From: QHXW01 sp963752965
GTDB taxonomy: Bacteria; Acidobacteriota; Terriglobia; Bryobacterales; Bryobacteraceae
DNA length: 64,000 nucleotides
Direction: 5' to 3'
NCBI GenBank assembly: GCA_963752965.1
Contig: CAVWAJ010000009.1
Coordinates: forward strand, 62,001 to 126,000
Numbering within the stretch: the first letter of the stretch is position 1; each line of letters begins with the position of its first letter. The notes beneath the pieces were generated by a model, which was not told where the DNA came from, did not search any database, and was given only the letters and a program-made list of their open reading frames with translations. Positions 28,909-35,885 of the stretch are shown here, in pieces. The translations under genes and the position numbers were made by a program.

Positions 28909-30438
28909 ATGATTTCGATTCAAACGGACGTAACCTCGTTGATTGCCCAACAAAACTTAAACACCAATACGGCGGCCGAAGGCAACACCATTCAGCAATT
29001 GACATCCGGCTATCGCATCAACTCCTCCGGAGACGACGCCGCGGGTCTGGCCGTCGCCAACCAATATCAGGCCGACATCGGCCAGCTGACGCAGGGCGTA
29101 CAGAACGCCAACAACGGCGTCAGCACGCTGCAAATCATTGACGGCGGCTTGAGCAACATCTCCCAGATTCTGAACCGCCTGGAAACGTTGGCCACTGAGT
29201 CAGCCAGCGGCACCTTCACCGGCGACCGCACCACGCTGAACAACGAATATCAAGCGGACTTGGGCGAAATCACGCGGCAGGCGCAAAACATTGGCTTGAA
29301 CAACGGGGGCCAATTCAATACCCAGCTTAACGTGTACATCGGCGGCGCCGAACTGAGCACAACGTCGACCTCAGCGCAGGTCCAGGTGGATCTGAGCGGA
29401 GCGTCAAAAGCCGTGGATGCGACGTCACTCAATCTGAACAGCACCTCCGTGCTCGGTGGTGGTACTGACTTCGGCAGCAACCTCGTGGCCAACCTGAATA
29501 ACCCGAACGTAGTGTTTAACCAGTCGGCCGGCGTAGGGAGCACGAGCTTCGCTATCAACTACACGAATGCGGCCGGCGCCGTCCAAAGCGGCACAGTAAG
29601 CGTCGCCGCGAGCGTTGCTGGTGAGACCGGAACCCAGTTCGTGAGCCAACTGAACGCCGCCATCACGCAGGCGGGGATCACGGGTGTCGCGGCGCAGATC
29701 GGCACCAACGGCAAGCTGCAGTTCTCCGGCGGCAACCTCTTGCAGGCTACGGAGTCGGATGCGGGTTTGACCGGGGGCACCAACGTGGTGACGAGCAATA
29801 CCACGCTGCTGAACGGCGGCAACTACCAGAGCGCTGCGGGTGCGTACGTCGGCTTCACAGGCAACGAGACTCAGACGGTTACAGTTACGACGGGCGGCAC
29901 AAATTACGCGGTGAACCTGACTGCCGTGAACGGCGACACTATCGGGGATACCATCACGGCCTTCAACACGGCATTGGCGGGCAGCGGCGTTTACGCTGTG
30001 CAAACCCCTGCCGGCGCTGTCTCATTGCAGGGCGCGAACTCGTTCCAGGTGTCTACCGGGGCTCATGCCGGCACCGGCGCGGGCAGTGTGTTCCAGGCAA
30101 CCGCGGGCGCCGTGGCTGTCACCGCTCCGACTTCCTCGGCCACTTCCACCGGCAACGCTCTGAACGCGATCACCGCCATCGCCAGCGCGGTGCAGGCTCT
30201 TGGTCTCGTGCAGGGCGCGGTGGGAACCGGCGAGAACAAGTTGGGTTTCGCCATCAACCTGGCGAATTCACAGATATCGAGTTTCTCCGCCGCCCAGTCC
30301 GCGATCAAGGACGTCGACGTGGCCGCTGCCGCTTCGAACCTGAGCAAGGAGCAGATCCTGCAGCAGTCCTCTGTGGCAGCTCTCGTGCAGGCAAATGCGA
30401 TACCCCAGGCCGTTCTCAGCCTGCTGAAGAGCGCGTAA
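28909..30438 (+). CDS. fliC: Flagellin, copy 1
   Basis: Filament subunit, exported through the flagellar core. The N-terminal D0/D1 helices begin MISIQTDVTSLIAQQNLN, with the conserved GYRINSSGDDAAGLAVANQY. The C-terminal D0 helix is AASNLSKEQILQQSSVAALV and ends VLSLLKSA. The variable centre is rich in Gly, Thr and Ala, lacks Cys, and has repeated strand-rich segments. At 509 residues it is mid-sized. It shares nearly all its N- and C-terminal residues with copy 2 at 32891. An SD-like AAGGAT precedes the ATG, and a hairpin terminator follows at 30463. Confidence 0.96.
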   Translation: MISIQTDVTSLIAQQNLNTNTAAEGNTIQQLTSGYRINSSGDDAAGLAVANQYQADIGQLTQGVQNANNGVSTLQIIDGGLSNISQILNRLETLATESASGTFTGDRTTLNNEYQADLGEITRQAQNIGLNNGGQFNTQLNVYIGGAELSTTSTSAQVQVDLSGASKAVDATSLNLNSTSVLGGGTDFGSNLVANLNNPNVVFNQSAGVGSTSFAINYTNAAGAVQSGTVSVAASVAGETGTQFVSQLNAAITQAGITGVAAQIGTNGKLQFSGGNLLQATESDAGLTGGTNVVTSNTTLLNGGNYQSAAGAYVGFTGNETQTVTVTTGGTNYAVNLTAVNGDTIGDTITAFNTALAGSGVYAVQTPAGAVSLQGANSFQVSTGAHAGTGAGSVFQATAGAVAVTAPTSSATSTGNALNAITAIASAVQALGLVQGAVGTGENKLGFAINLANSQISSFSAAQSAIKDVDVAAAASNLSKEQILQQSSVAALVQANAIPQAVLSLLKSA

Positions 30439-30462
30439 GGAATAGTCTGGTAACCCCGGTGA

Positions 30463-30499
30463 GCTGGGCCGCCATCCGCGGCCCGGCTTACTTTTGTTA
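30463..30499 (+). terminator. Intrinsic terminator after flagellin 1
   Basis: A GC-rich stem, GCTGGGCCGC (30463-30472) with GCGGCCCGGC (30478-30487), has one G-T pair and a 5-nt loop. It is followed by TTACTTTTGTT. It should uncouple the highly expressed flagellin from fliD, possibly with partial readthrough, since fliD starts only 27 bp past the stem. Confidence 0.75.
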
Positions 30500-30513
30500 A
30501 TTGGAGGTAACCA

Positions 30514-31917
30514 TTGGGCAGCACTTCGAGTGTATTTACTGGTACTCCGACGTTAACCCAGGCTAGCAGCAGCACCAATAGTCCGGGCACCACCGGACTA
30601 AGCAACTACTCGCAGGACCTGCAAAACGAAGTCAACCGTGAGATCTCGCTAGCGGAACTTCCGACGCAGGAACTACAAAACGAAACGACCACTCTAACCA
30701 GCCAAGCCACTGAGTTGAGCACTCTCAGCGGGAACTTCCAGTCCCTCCAATCCGCGGTTTCCACCCTGAATGCGGACAGCCAGGGAATTCTCGCAGCCTC
30801 TGTAAGTAATTCCAATGTGCTTAGCGCAACGGCCGGCACCGGTGCGCTAGCAGGCAGCTATACGGTAAAGGTCACGCAGGCTGGTGCGTATGCCAGCGCG
30901 ATGAGTACAACGGGCGTGTCCGATCCCACCAGCCAAAGCATCAGCTCGGCTTCGAGCTTTACGCTGAGTGTCGGCGGCGTCGACACGACAATCACCCCAT
31001 CCAGCAATACTCTCAATGCGTTGGTGAGTGCCATCAATGCAAACTCCTCGGCCGGCGTGCAGGCGACAGTCGTCAACGTGGGGTCGTCTTCCTCGCCTAA
31101 CTACGAGCTCTCTCTGCAAAACACATCGTTCGGCGATTCACCCATCAGCCTCACCGCGACCGGCAGCAGTACAAACTTATTGAGCCCGCTCACCACGGGA
31201 CAGGATGTTCAATATCAGGTGAACGGGTCGCCCTCCACGCCGATCTCGAGCACGTCGAGCACGGTGACTCTGTCGACCGGCCTCACGGTGAACCTGCTCG
31301 GCACTGGCACAAGTACGGTGACGGTTGCTCCCAGCACGATATCGCTCAGCAACGACCTTTCCTCGTTCGTCACCGCATTTAACAACGCGTCAGATGAGCT
31401 CACAAAGAATATCGGCAAGAACGGAGGCGCACTGGGTGGAAATAGCATCGTCTACACACTGCAACAGGCGCTGAACAGCATCGGAAACTACACCGGCACG
31501 AACAGTGGTTTGACTTCGTTGTCACAGCTTGGCCTCACCTTCGACACGAGCGGCCATTTGAACTTCGACCCTTCGGTCCTGGCAGGCGCGAGCACCAGCC
31601 AGGTTGACAACATTGTTTCCTTTCTCGGCAATGCAACCAGCGGTGGTTTTCTGCAGTTCGCGACTAACACGCTGTCGGGCATCGAGGACTCGACCACGGG
31701 CGTACTAACCAACGACATCACGCAAACGAACAACTCCATCACCTCGGACAATCAGTTGATCAGTCAGCAACAGGCCCAGCTCACCCAGATGCAGACCAAC
31801 TTGCAGGCGCAGATGTCGAAAGCGGATTCAACGATCGCTTCGCTCGAGTCGCAGCAGAGCTTCTACGGCAGCCTGTTCTACGCCATGCTGAATCCAAATC
31901 TGCAGTCTCAAGCATGA
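30514..31917 (+). CDS. fliD: Flagellar cap protein FliD
   Basis: Hook-associated protein 2, which caps the filament and folds incoming flagellin. N-terminal helices carry GLSNYSQDLQNEVNREISLAELP and a long heptad region (QELQNETTTLTSQATELSTL). The centre is Ser/Thr-rich and beta-type. The C-terminal coiled coil contains QQQAQLTQMQTNLQAQMSKA and ends SFYGSLFYAMLNPN. The TTG start at 30514 has a good GGAGG ribosome-binding site 6 bp upstream. The stop overlaps the next small gene (ATGA). A decayed copy of its 3' end remains at 34434. Confidence 0.93.
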   Translation: MGSTSSVFTGTPTLTQASSSTNSPGTTGLSNYSQDLQNEVNREISLAELPTQELQNETTTLTSQATELSTLSGNFQSLQSAVSTLNADSQGILAASVSNSNVLSATAGTGALAGSYTVKVTQAGAYASAMSTTGVSDPTSQSISSASSFTLSVGGVDTTITPSSNTLNALVSAINANSSAGVQATVVNVGSSSSPNYELSLQNTSFGDSPISLTATGSSTNLLSPLTTGQDVQYQVNGSPSTPISSTSSTVTLSTGLTVNLLGTGTSTVTVAPSTISLSNDLSSFVTAFNNASDELTKNIGKNGGALGGNSIVYTLQQALNSIGNYTGTNSGLTSLSQLGLTFDTSGHLNFDPSVLAGASTSQVDNIVSFLGNATSGGFLQFATNTLSGIEDSTTGVLTNDITQTNNSITSDNQLISQQQAQLTQMQTNLQAQMSKADSTIASLESQQSFYGSLFYAMLNPNLQSQA

Positions 31918-32225
31918 CCAACGATAATCTACGCAAGGAAGCCGCGGAACGCTTGCGGCACGCAGTGGTTTCAGAAGCATACGACGATGTCGAAGCCGCG
32001 CTGGTGGACTACCGGCGTGAAGTGGAAGCGGCCGTGTCGGCCTGGTCCTCGCCCGAACCGCCGCCCATAGAAGTTGTCCGGGAGGCTATGGACCTGACGA
32101 ACTGGGCGCTTCGGGTAGTCCGCTCGTCTCGCGCTCGCACCCGCGACAAGATCGAGCAGGTGTCCGCCGTCCTCCGCTACCGTACTCTGGCCTCGCCATC
32201 ACCACGCTGGAAGCTTGAAGGCTAG
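31914..32225 (+). CDS. Small protein downstream of fliD, copy 1 (possible export chaperone)
   Basis: A 103-residue charged, mostly helical protein that I do not recognise. It sits where fliS or fliT usually follow fliD, and its start overlaps the fliD stop (ATGA), so it is translationally coupled to FliD. The two helical parts (AAERLRHAVVSEAYDDVEAAL and PIEVVREAMDLTNWALRVVR) are separated by a Pro-rich link (SSPEPPP). A near-identical copy lies at 34560. Conservation of both copies while their neighbours decayed suggests function. A FliS/FliT-like chaperone role is inference from position only. Confidence 0.75.
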   Translation: MTNDNLRKEAAERLRHAVVSEAYDDVEAALVDYRREVEAAVSAWSSPEPPPIEVVREAMDLTNWALRVVRSSRARTRDKIEQVSAVLRYRTLASPSPRWKLEG

Positions 32226-32351
32226 CGCCAACTGGCACGAAAGCGCCGTCGAACCGGTGACTTCGTCGAATCCGTAACACTTCCTTTAGTTAATCTGGGA
32301 CCGGGATATTAGGTGGTTATCCATGGCAGCCGGTTTGCACGAGCCGGGTGC

Positions 32352-32690
32352 ATGCTGGATCCGCTGGCGGGCCAACTCGAGCATTACATGGATCTGCTCA
32401 GCGCGCGCCAGAAGCTGGTGGCTTCCAATATCGCGAACGCGGACACCCCCGGATACAAGACTCAAGACATCGACTTCCAGGCGGAGTTTATGAATGCTAC
32501 TGCGGAAGCGCCGGTGAATCCGGTCGAAGTTCGCGGCCTCGCCGTGCGCAACGACGGCAACAATGTCAGCATCGACCGCGAAGCCCGGCTGCTGTCGGAG
32601 AATGCTCTGCGATTCAGTATCGCCTCGAACCTGATGCGGGATCAGATTCGATCCGTCAAGATGGCGATCGAAGAGGGCAAGAGCGGATGA
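32352..32690 (+). CDS. flgB: Flagellar basal-body rod protein FlgB
   Basis: Proximal rod subunit. The N-terminus MLDPLAGQLEHYMDLLSARQ, followed by ASNIANADTPGYK, is the FlgB/FlgC rod signature, and the C-terminal helix RFSIASNLMRDQIRSVKMAI completes it. I choose the ATG at 32352, since rod proteins start close to this helix. Upstream, an ATG at 32323 that matches the start of the second copy is out of frame by one base here. A GTG at 32313 is the other in-frame option. The downstream flgC of this copy is lost: only its first codons remain, fused to flagellin sequence. Confidence 0.85.
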   Translation: MLDPLAGQLEHYMDLLSARQKLVASNIANADTPGYKTQDIDFQAEFMNATAEAPVNPVEVRGLAVRNDGNNVSIDREARLLSENALRFSIASNLMRDQIRSVKMAIEEGKSG

Positions 32691-32809
32691 GTTTGTTTTC
32701 ACTTTCAAACGTCAGCAGGGAGCAAATCCTACAGCAGTCCTCTGTGGCAGCTCTCGTGCAGGGGGATGCGAGACACCAGGCCGTTCTCAGCCTGTTGAGG
32801 AGCTCGTAA
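32687..32809 (+). pseudogene. flgC 5' end fused in frame to a flagellin 3' end
   Basis: A 40-codon ORF that starts at the flgC start codon overlapping flgB (ATGA). It reads MSLFSLSNVS, like the flgC start MSLFSLMSVS at 35117, and then continues as REQILQQSSVAALVQGDARH and a VLSLLRSS end, which is the flagellin C-terminus. The junction falls near 32706. A terminator-like stem follows at 32833, as it does after flagellin 1. This is a deletion product joining two genes of a duplicated block. Because the frame is kept, a short chimeric peptide could be made, but function is unlikely. Confidence 0.85.
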
Positions 32810-32832
32810 GAAATAGTCTGGTAACCCGGTGC

Positions 32833-32860
32833 GTTGGGCCGCTGCTCGCAGCCCAGCTTG
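32833..32860 (+). terminator. Decayed flagellin terminator copy
   Basis: GTTGGGCCGC (32833-32842) pairs with GCAGCCCAGC (32848-32857) with one mismatch and one wobble. A weak T-rich stretch follows. It matches the position and sequence of the terminator after flagellin 1 and supports a third, mostly deleted flagellin copy here. Confidence 0.5.
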
Positions 32861-32890
32861 CCTTACCAAAAGGCGATAAGGATACTTCTT

Positions 32891-34426
32891 ATGATTTCGA
32901 TTCAAACGAACGTAACCTCGTTGGTTGCCCAACAAAACTTAAACACCAATACGACAGCCGAAGGCAAGACCATTGAGCAATTGACGTCCGGCTACCGTAT
33001 CAACTCCTCCGGAGACGACGCCGCGGGACTGGCTGTTGCCAACCAATACGAGGCCGACATCGGCCAGCTTACGCAGGGCGTGCAGAATGCCAACAACGGT
33101 GTCAGCACGCTGCAAATCATTGACGGCGGCTTGAGCAACATCTCCCAGATTCTGAATCGCCTGGAAACCTTGGCGACCGAATCCGCCAGCGGCACCTTCA
33201 CCGGCAGCCGCACCACGTTGAACAACGAGTATCAGTCGGATTTGCAGGAAATCACGCGGCAGGCGGCCAACATCGGCTTGAATGCGGGCGGCGACTTCAA
33301 CACCCTTCTCAGCGTGTACATCGGTGGCGGTGAACTGAGTACACAGGCGGGCTCCTCGCAAATCCAGGTCGATCTGAGCGGGGCCGCCAACGCTGTTGAC
33401 GCCGTCTCACTCGGCCTGTCCAGCACCTCCGTGCTCGGTGGCGGTTCTGACTTCGGCACCACCCTCGCCCCCAACACCGTCAATAACCTGAATAACCCGA
33501 ACGTCGTATTTAACCAGACGGCCGGTGTAGGGAGCACGAGCTTCGCTATCGACTACACGGATTCAGCCGGCGCTGTCCAAAGCAAGACAGTGACCGTTAC
33601 CGCGAGTGTCGCCGGTGAGACCGGTGCCCAGTTCGTGAGCGCGCTCAACACCGCCATCACGGCAGCCGGTATTACCGGTGTCGCGGCGCAGATCGGCACC
33701 GACGGCAAGTTGCAGTTCTCCGGTGGCAACCTCTTGCAAGCTACGGAATCGGACGCGGGCCTGGTTGCGAATACCAACGTGGTGACGAGCAATGAGACGC
33801 TGCTGAACGGCGGCAACTATCAAAGCGCAGCGGGTGCATACACCGCCTTCGGAGCCGGCGAGACTCAGACGATTACCGTCACGACTGGCGGCACAAATTA
33901 CGCGGTAAACCTGACTAATGCCAACGCCAACAACATCGGGAATGCCGTCAACGCTTTCAACACTGCATTGGCGGGCAGCGGCGTCTACGCTGTGCAAACC
34001 CCGGGCGGAACTATCAACTTGCAGGGCGCGAGCTCGTTCCAAGTGGCTACCGGCGTTGCCAGTGGCGCGGGCAATGTGTTCCAAGCAACCGCGGGCGCCG
34101 TGGCTGTCACAACTCCGACTTCCTCCGCCACTGCCACAGGCAATGCTCTGAACGCGATCGCCTTGATCGCCACCGCGGTGCAGAATCTGGGACTGGTGCA
34201 GGGCGCGGTGGGAACCGGCGAGAACAAACTGGGGTTCGCCATCAACTTGGCGAATTCGCAGATCTCGAGCTTCTCGAACGCCGAGTCTTCGATTAAGGAC
34301 GTCGACGTGGCCGCCGCCGCTTCGAACCTGAGCAAGGAGCAGATCCTGCAACAGTCCTCTGTCGCAGCTCTCGTGCAGGCGAATGCCATACCCCAGGCCG
34401 TTCTGAGCCTGTTGAAGAGCTCGTAA
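32891..34426 (+). CDS. fliC: Flagellin, copy 2
   Basis: Second filament protein, 511 residues from the ATG at 32891 (MISIQTNVTSLVAQQNLN). The upstream in-frame start at 32834 would only add decayed spacer. It keeps GYRINSSGDDAAGLAVANQY and the C-terminal helix AASNLSKEQILQQSSVAALV, ending VLSLLKSS. It differs from copy 1 mainly in the middle domain, including a few inserted residues around TTLAPNTVNNLNNP. The ribosome-binding site is the same AAGGAT. The flagellin-to-fliD terminator and most of fliD are missing downstream. The two flagellins could build distinct filament zones. Confidence 0.95.
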   Translation: MISIQTNVTSLVAQQNLNTNTTAEGKTIEQLTSGYRINSSGDDAAGLAVANQYEADIGQLTQGVQNANNGVSTLQIIDGGLSNISQILNRLETLATESASGTFTGSRTTLNNEYQSDLQEITRQAANIGLNAGGDFNTLLSVYIGGGELSTQAGSSQIQVDLSGAANAVDAVSLGLSSTSVLGGGSDFGTTLAPNTVNNLNNPNVVFNQTAGVGSTSFAIDYTDSAGAVQSKTVTVTASVAGETGAQFVSALNTAITAAGITGVAAQIGTDGKLQFSGGNLLQATESDAGLVANTNVVTSNETLLNGGNYQSAAGAYTAFGAGETQTITVTTGGTNYAVNLTNANANNIGNAVNAFNTALAGSGVYAVQTPGGTINLQGASSFQVATGVASGAGNVFQATAGAVAVTTPTSSATATGNALNAIALIATAVQNLGLVQGAVGTGENKLGFAINLANSQISSFSNAESSIKDVDVAAAASNLSKEQILQQSSVAALVQANAIPQAVLSLLKSS

Positions 34427-34433
34427 TCTTGTA

Positions 34434-34559
34434 ACCCCAACCTGCAGGCGCAGAAGTCGACGGCTGATGCCGCCATTAGTCCGCTGAAGTCGCCGCAGCC
34501 TTCTCCAGCAGCGTGTTTAGGTCTATGCTGATACCGAACCCGGAACAACTGTCGCAACC
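34434..34559 (+). pseudogene. Remnant of the fliD 3' end
   Basis: About 125 bp directly after flagellin 2 align by eye with the last 125 bp of fliD (31790-31916). Shared landmarks in order are CTGCAGGCGCAGA, GTCG..GCAGC.CTTCT and TATGCTGA, ending at the ATGACCAAC start of the small gene. Many substitutions and lost reading frame show decay. The junction with the flagellin 3' flank is at a shared TAACCCC. Some 1.3 kb of fliD plus the terminator were deleted. Confidence 0.8.
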
Positions 34560-34871
34560 ATGACCAACGAGAATCTGCGCAGAGAAGCCGCCGAACGCTT
34601 GCGGCGCGCAGTAGTTTCGGAAGCATACGGCGATGTCCAAACCGCGCTGGCGGACTACCGGCGTGAGGTGGAAGCGGTCGTGTCAGCCTGGTCCTCGCCC
34701 GAACCGCCGCCCCTAGAAGTTGTCCGTGAGGCCATGGACCTCACGAACTGGGCGCTCCGGGTAGTCCGCTCGTCTCGCGCTCGCAACCGCGACAAGATCG
34801 AGCAAGTGCCCGCCGTCCTGCGCTACCGTCCCCTAGCCTCACCACCACCACGCTGGAAGATGGAAGGCTAG
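34560..34871 (+). CDS. Small protein downstream of fliD, copy 2
   Basis: Paralogue of the gene at 31914 with the same length (103 residues) and roughly nine in ten residues identical by eye (for example EAAERLRRAVVSEAYGDVQTAL and PLEVVREAMDLTNWALRVVR). The reading frame is fully preserved although the adjacent fliD copy has decayed and flgB has shrunk. No strong ribosome-binding site is visible: in copy 1 translation is coupled to fliD, and here that coupling is lost. It may still be expressed from the flagellin 2 transcript because no terminator lies between. Confidence 0.7.
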   Translation: MTNENLRREAAERLRRAVVSEAYGDVQTALADYRREVEAVVSAWSSPEPPPLEVVREAMDLTNWALRVVRSSRARNRDKIEQVPAVLRYRPLASPPPRWKMEG

Positions 34872-34967
34872 CACCTATTGGCACGGGAGCGCCGTCGAAA
34901 CGGTGACTTCGTCGAATCCGTAACACCTCCTTTGGTTAATCCGGAGCCAGGAGAAAGGCGGTTATCC

Positions 34968-35120
34968 ATGGCAACTAGTTTGCACGAACAGGTGTGCATG
35001 CTGTATCCGCTGGCGGGCCAACTCGAGCACTACATGGATCTGCTCAACAACGTCAGCATCGACATGCGGGATCAGATTCGCTCTGTCAAGATGGCGATTG
35101 AGGAGGGCATAAGCGGATGA
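34968..35120 (+). pseudogene. flgB copy 2 with two in-frame internal deletions
   Basis: A 50-residue ORF, starting at ATG 34968 after an AGGAGAAAGG ribosome-binding site. It reads MATSLHEQVCMLYPLAGQLE, then HYMDLL joined directly to NNVSID, joined directly to MRDQIRSVKMAIEEGISG. Compared with the intact flgB it lacks the ANADTPGYK region and 19 residues before the last helix. Both deletions keep the frame. The first and last helical parts of the rod protein remain, but the rod signature is gone, so FlgB function is presumably carried by the upstream copy. The stop overlaps flgC as ATGA, which may maintain translational coupling to flgC. Confidence 0.8.
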
Positions 35121-35551
35121 GCCTGTTTTCACTAATGTCGGTCAGTGAGTCGGGAATGACAGCACAACGTGCCCGCGCGGAGTTGCTGGTGGAAAACCTG
35201 GCCAACGCGGAAACCACGCGAACCCCCGAAGGCGGCCCGTATCGCCGAAAGGATGCTGTATTCGAGACCGCGCCAGCGGACACGCCGTTCTCTTCGGTCT
35301 TCGAATCACAGCTCGGGCAGCCGCAGGGCGTGCGCGTCTCGCAGGTGGTGGTGGACGCAAGCGAGCCGGAGCGGCGCTATATGCCCGGACATCCCGATGC
35401 GGACAAAGACGGCTACGTGGCGTTTCCGCGGACCAACCCAGCCGAAGACATGGTGGATTTAATGGGCGCGAGCCGCGGTTTTGAGGCGAACGTCTCCGCC
35501 ATTTCGGCAGTCAAGGACATGATCCAGAAATCAATCGACCTATTACGTTGA
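35117..35551 (+). CDS. flgC: Flagellar basal-body rod protein FlgC
   Basis: Proximal rod subunit assembled with FlgB and FlgF. The start MSLFSLMSVSESGMTAQRAR leads to LLVENLANAETTRTPEGGPY, the FlgC form of the rod signature, and YMPGHPDADKDGYVAFP is a FlgC hallmark. The C-terminal helix is MVDLMGASRGFEANVSAISA. 144 residues is normal. ATGA overlap with the shortened flgB. fliE follows 10 bp downstream. Confidence 0.94.
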   Translation: MSLFSLMSVSESGMTAQRARAELLVENLANAETTRTPEGGPYRRKDAVFETAPADTPFSSVFESQLGQPQGVRVSQVVVDASEPERRYMPGHPDADKDGYVAFPRTNPAEDMVDLMGASRGFEANVSAISAVKDMIQKSIDLLR

Positions 35552-35561
35552 CGGAACTCAC

Positions 35562-35867
35562 ATGGCCCTTCCCATTGCTCCCATCAACATTCCGGCTCCG
35601 GTCGACATATCGAGCAGCATCGCGATGCCCGGCGGCGCACAGCCTTCCGGTGACTTCCGCGGGGTGCTCGAAGGCGCCATTCAGAAAGTAGAACAGACGG
35701 GCAACGCGGCGACGAAGGCAGTGGAAGGCTTTCTCTCCGGCGACGGTCAGGAATTGCATAGCGCGGTTCTAGCTGTCCAACGCGCGGATCTGGCATTCGA
35801 ACTCGGGCTCCAAGTACGGAATAAGGTAGTTTCGGCGTACCAGGAAATCATGCGGCTGCAGATGTAA
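35562..35867 (+). CDS. fliE: Flagellar hook-basal body complex protein FliE
   Basis: Adapter between the MS ring and the rod, and an early export substrate. The 101 residues have a disordered Pro/Ser-rich start and a conserved C-terminal half with helical segments FRGVLEGAIQKVEQTGNAAT and ELHSAVLAVQRADLAFELGLQ, ending with NKVVSAYQEIMRLQM, a clear FliE C-terminus. It sits in the standard flgC-fliE-fliF order. Confidence 0.92.
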   Translation: MALPIAPINIPAPVDISSSIAMPGGAQPSGDFRGVLEGAIQKVEQTGNAATKAVEGFLSGDGQELHSAVLAVQRADLAFELGLQVRNKVVSAYQEIMRLQM

Positions 35868-35885
35868 CGCCGCCCTAAAACAATC

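Larger units (their letters stand above)
28890..35135. repeat. Segmental duplication of the flagellin-fliD-small gene-flgB-flgC block
   Basis: Block A: flagellin 1, terminator, fliD, small gene, flgB, first codons of flgC. Block B: flagellin 3' fragment with terminator, flagellin 2, fliD tail, small gene, shortened flgB, complete flgC. Shared gene order and near-identical sequence at every element show a direct duplication. Each block has kept what the other lost: fliD and flgB in A, flgC in B. Confidence 0.85.

Noticed and set aside
32230..32250. TGGCACG motif upstream of flgB (also near 34880) as a sigma-54 promoter
   Set aside because: The -24 half is good in both copies, but no TTGC follows at the right spacing. 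The bases at -12 read CC, so I do not call it.
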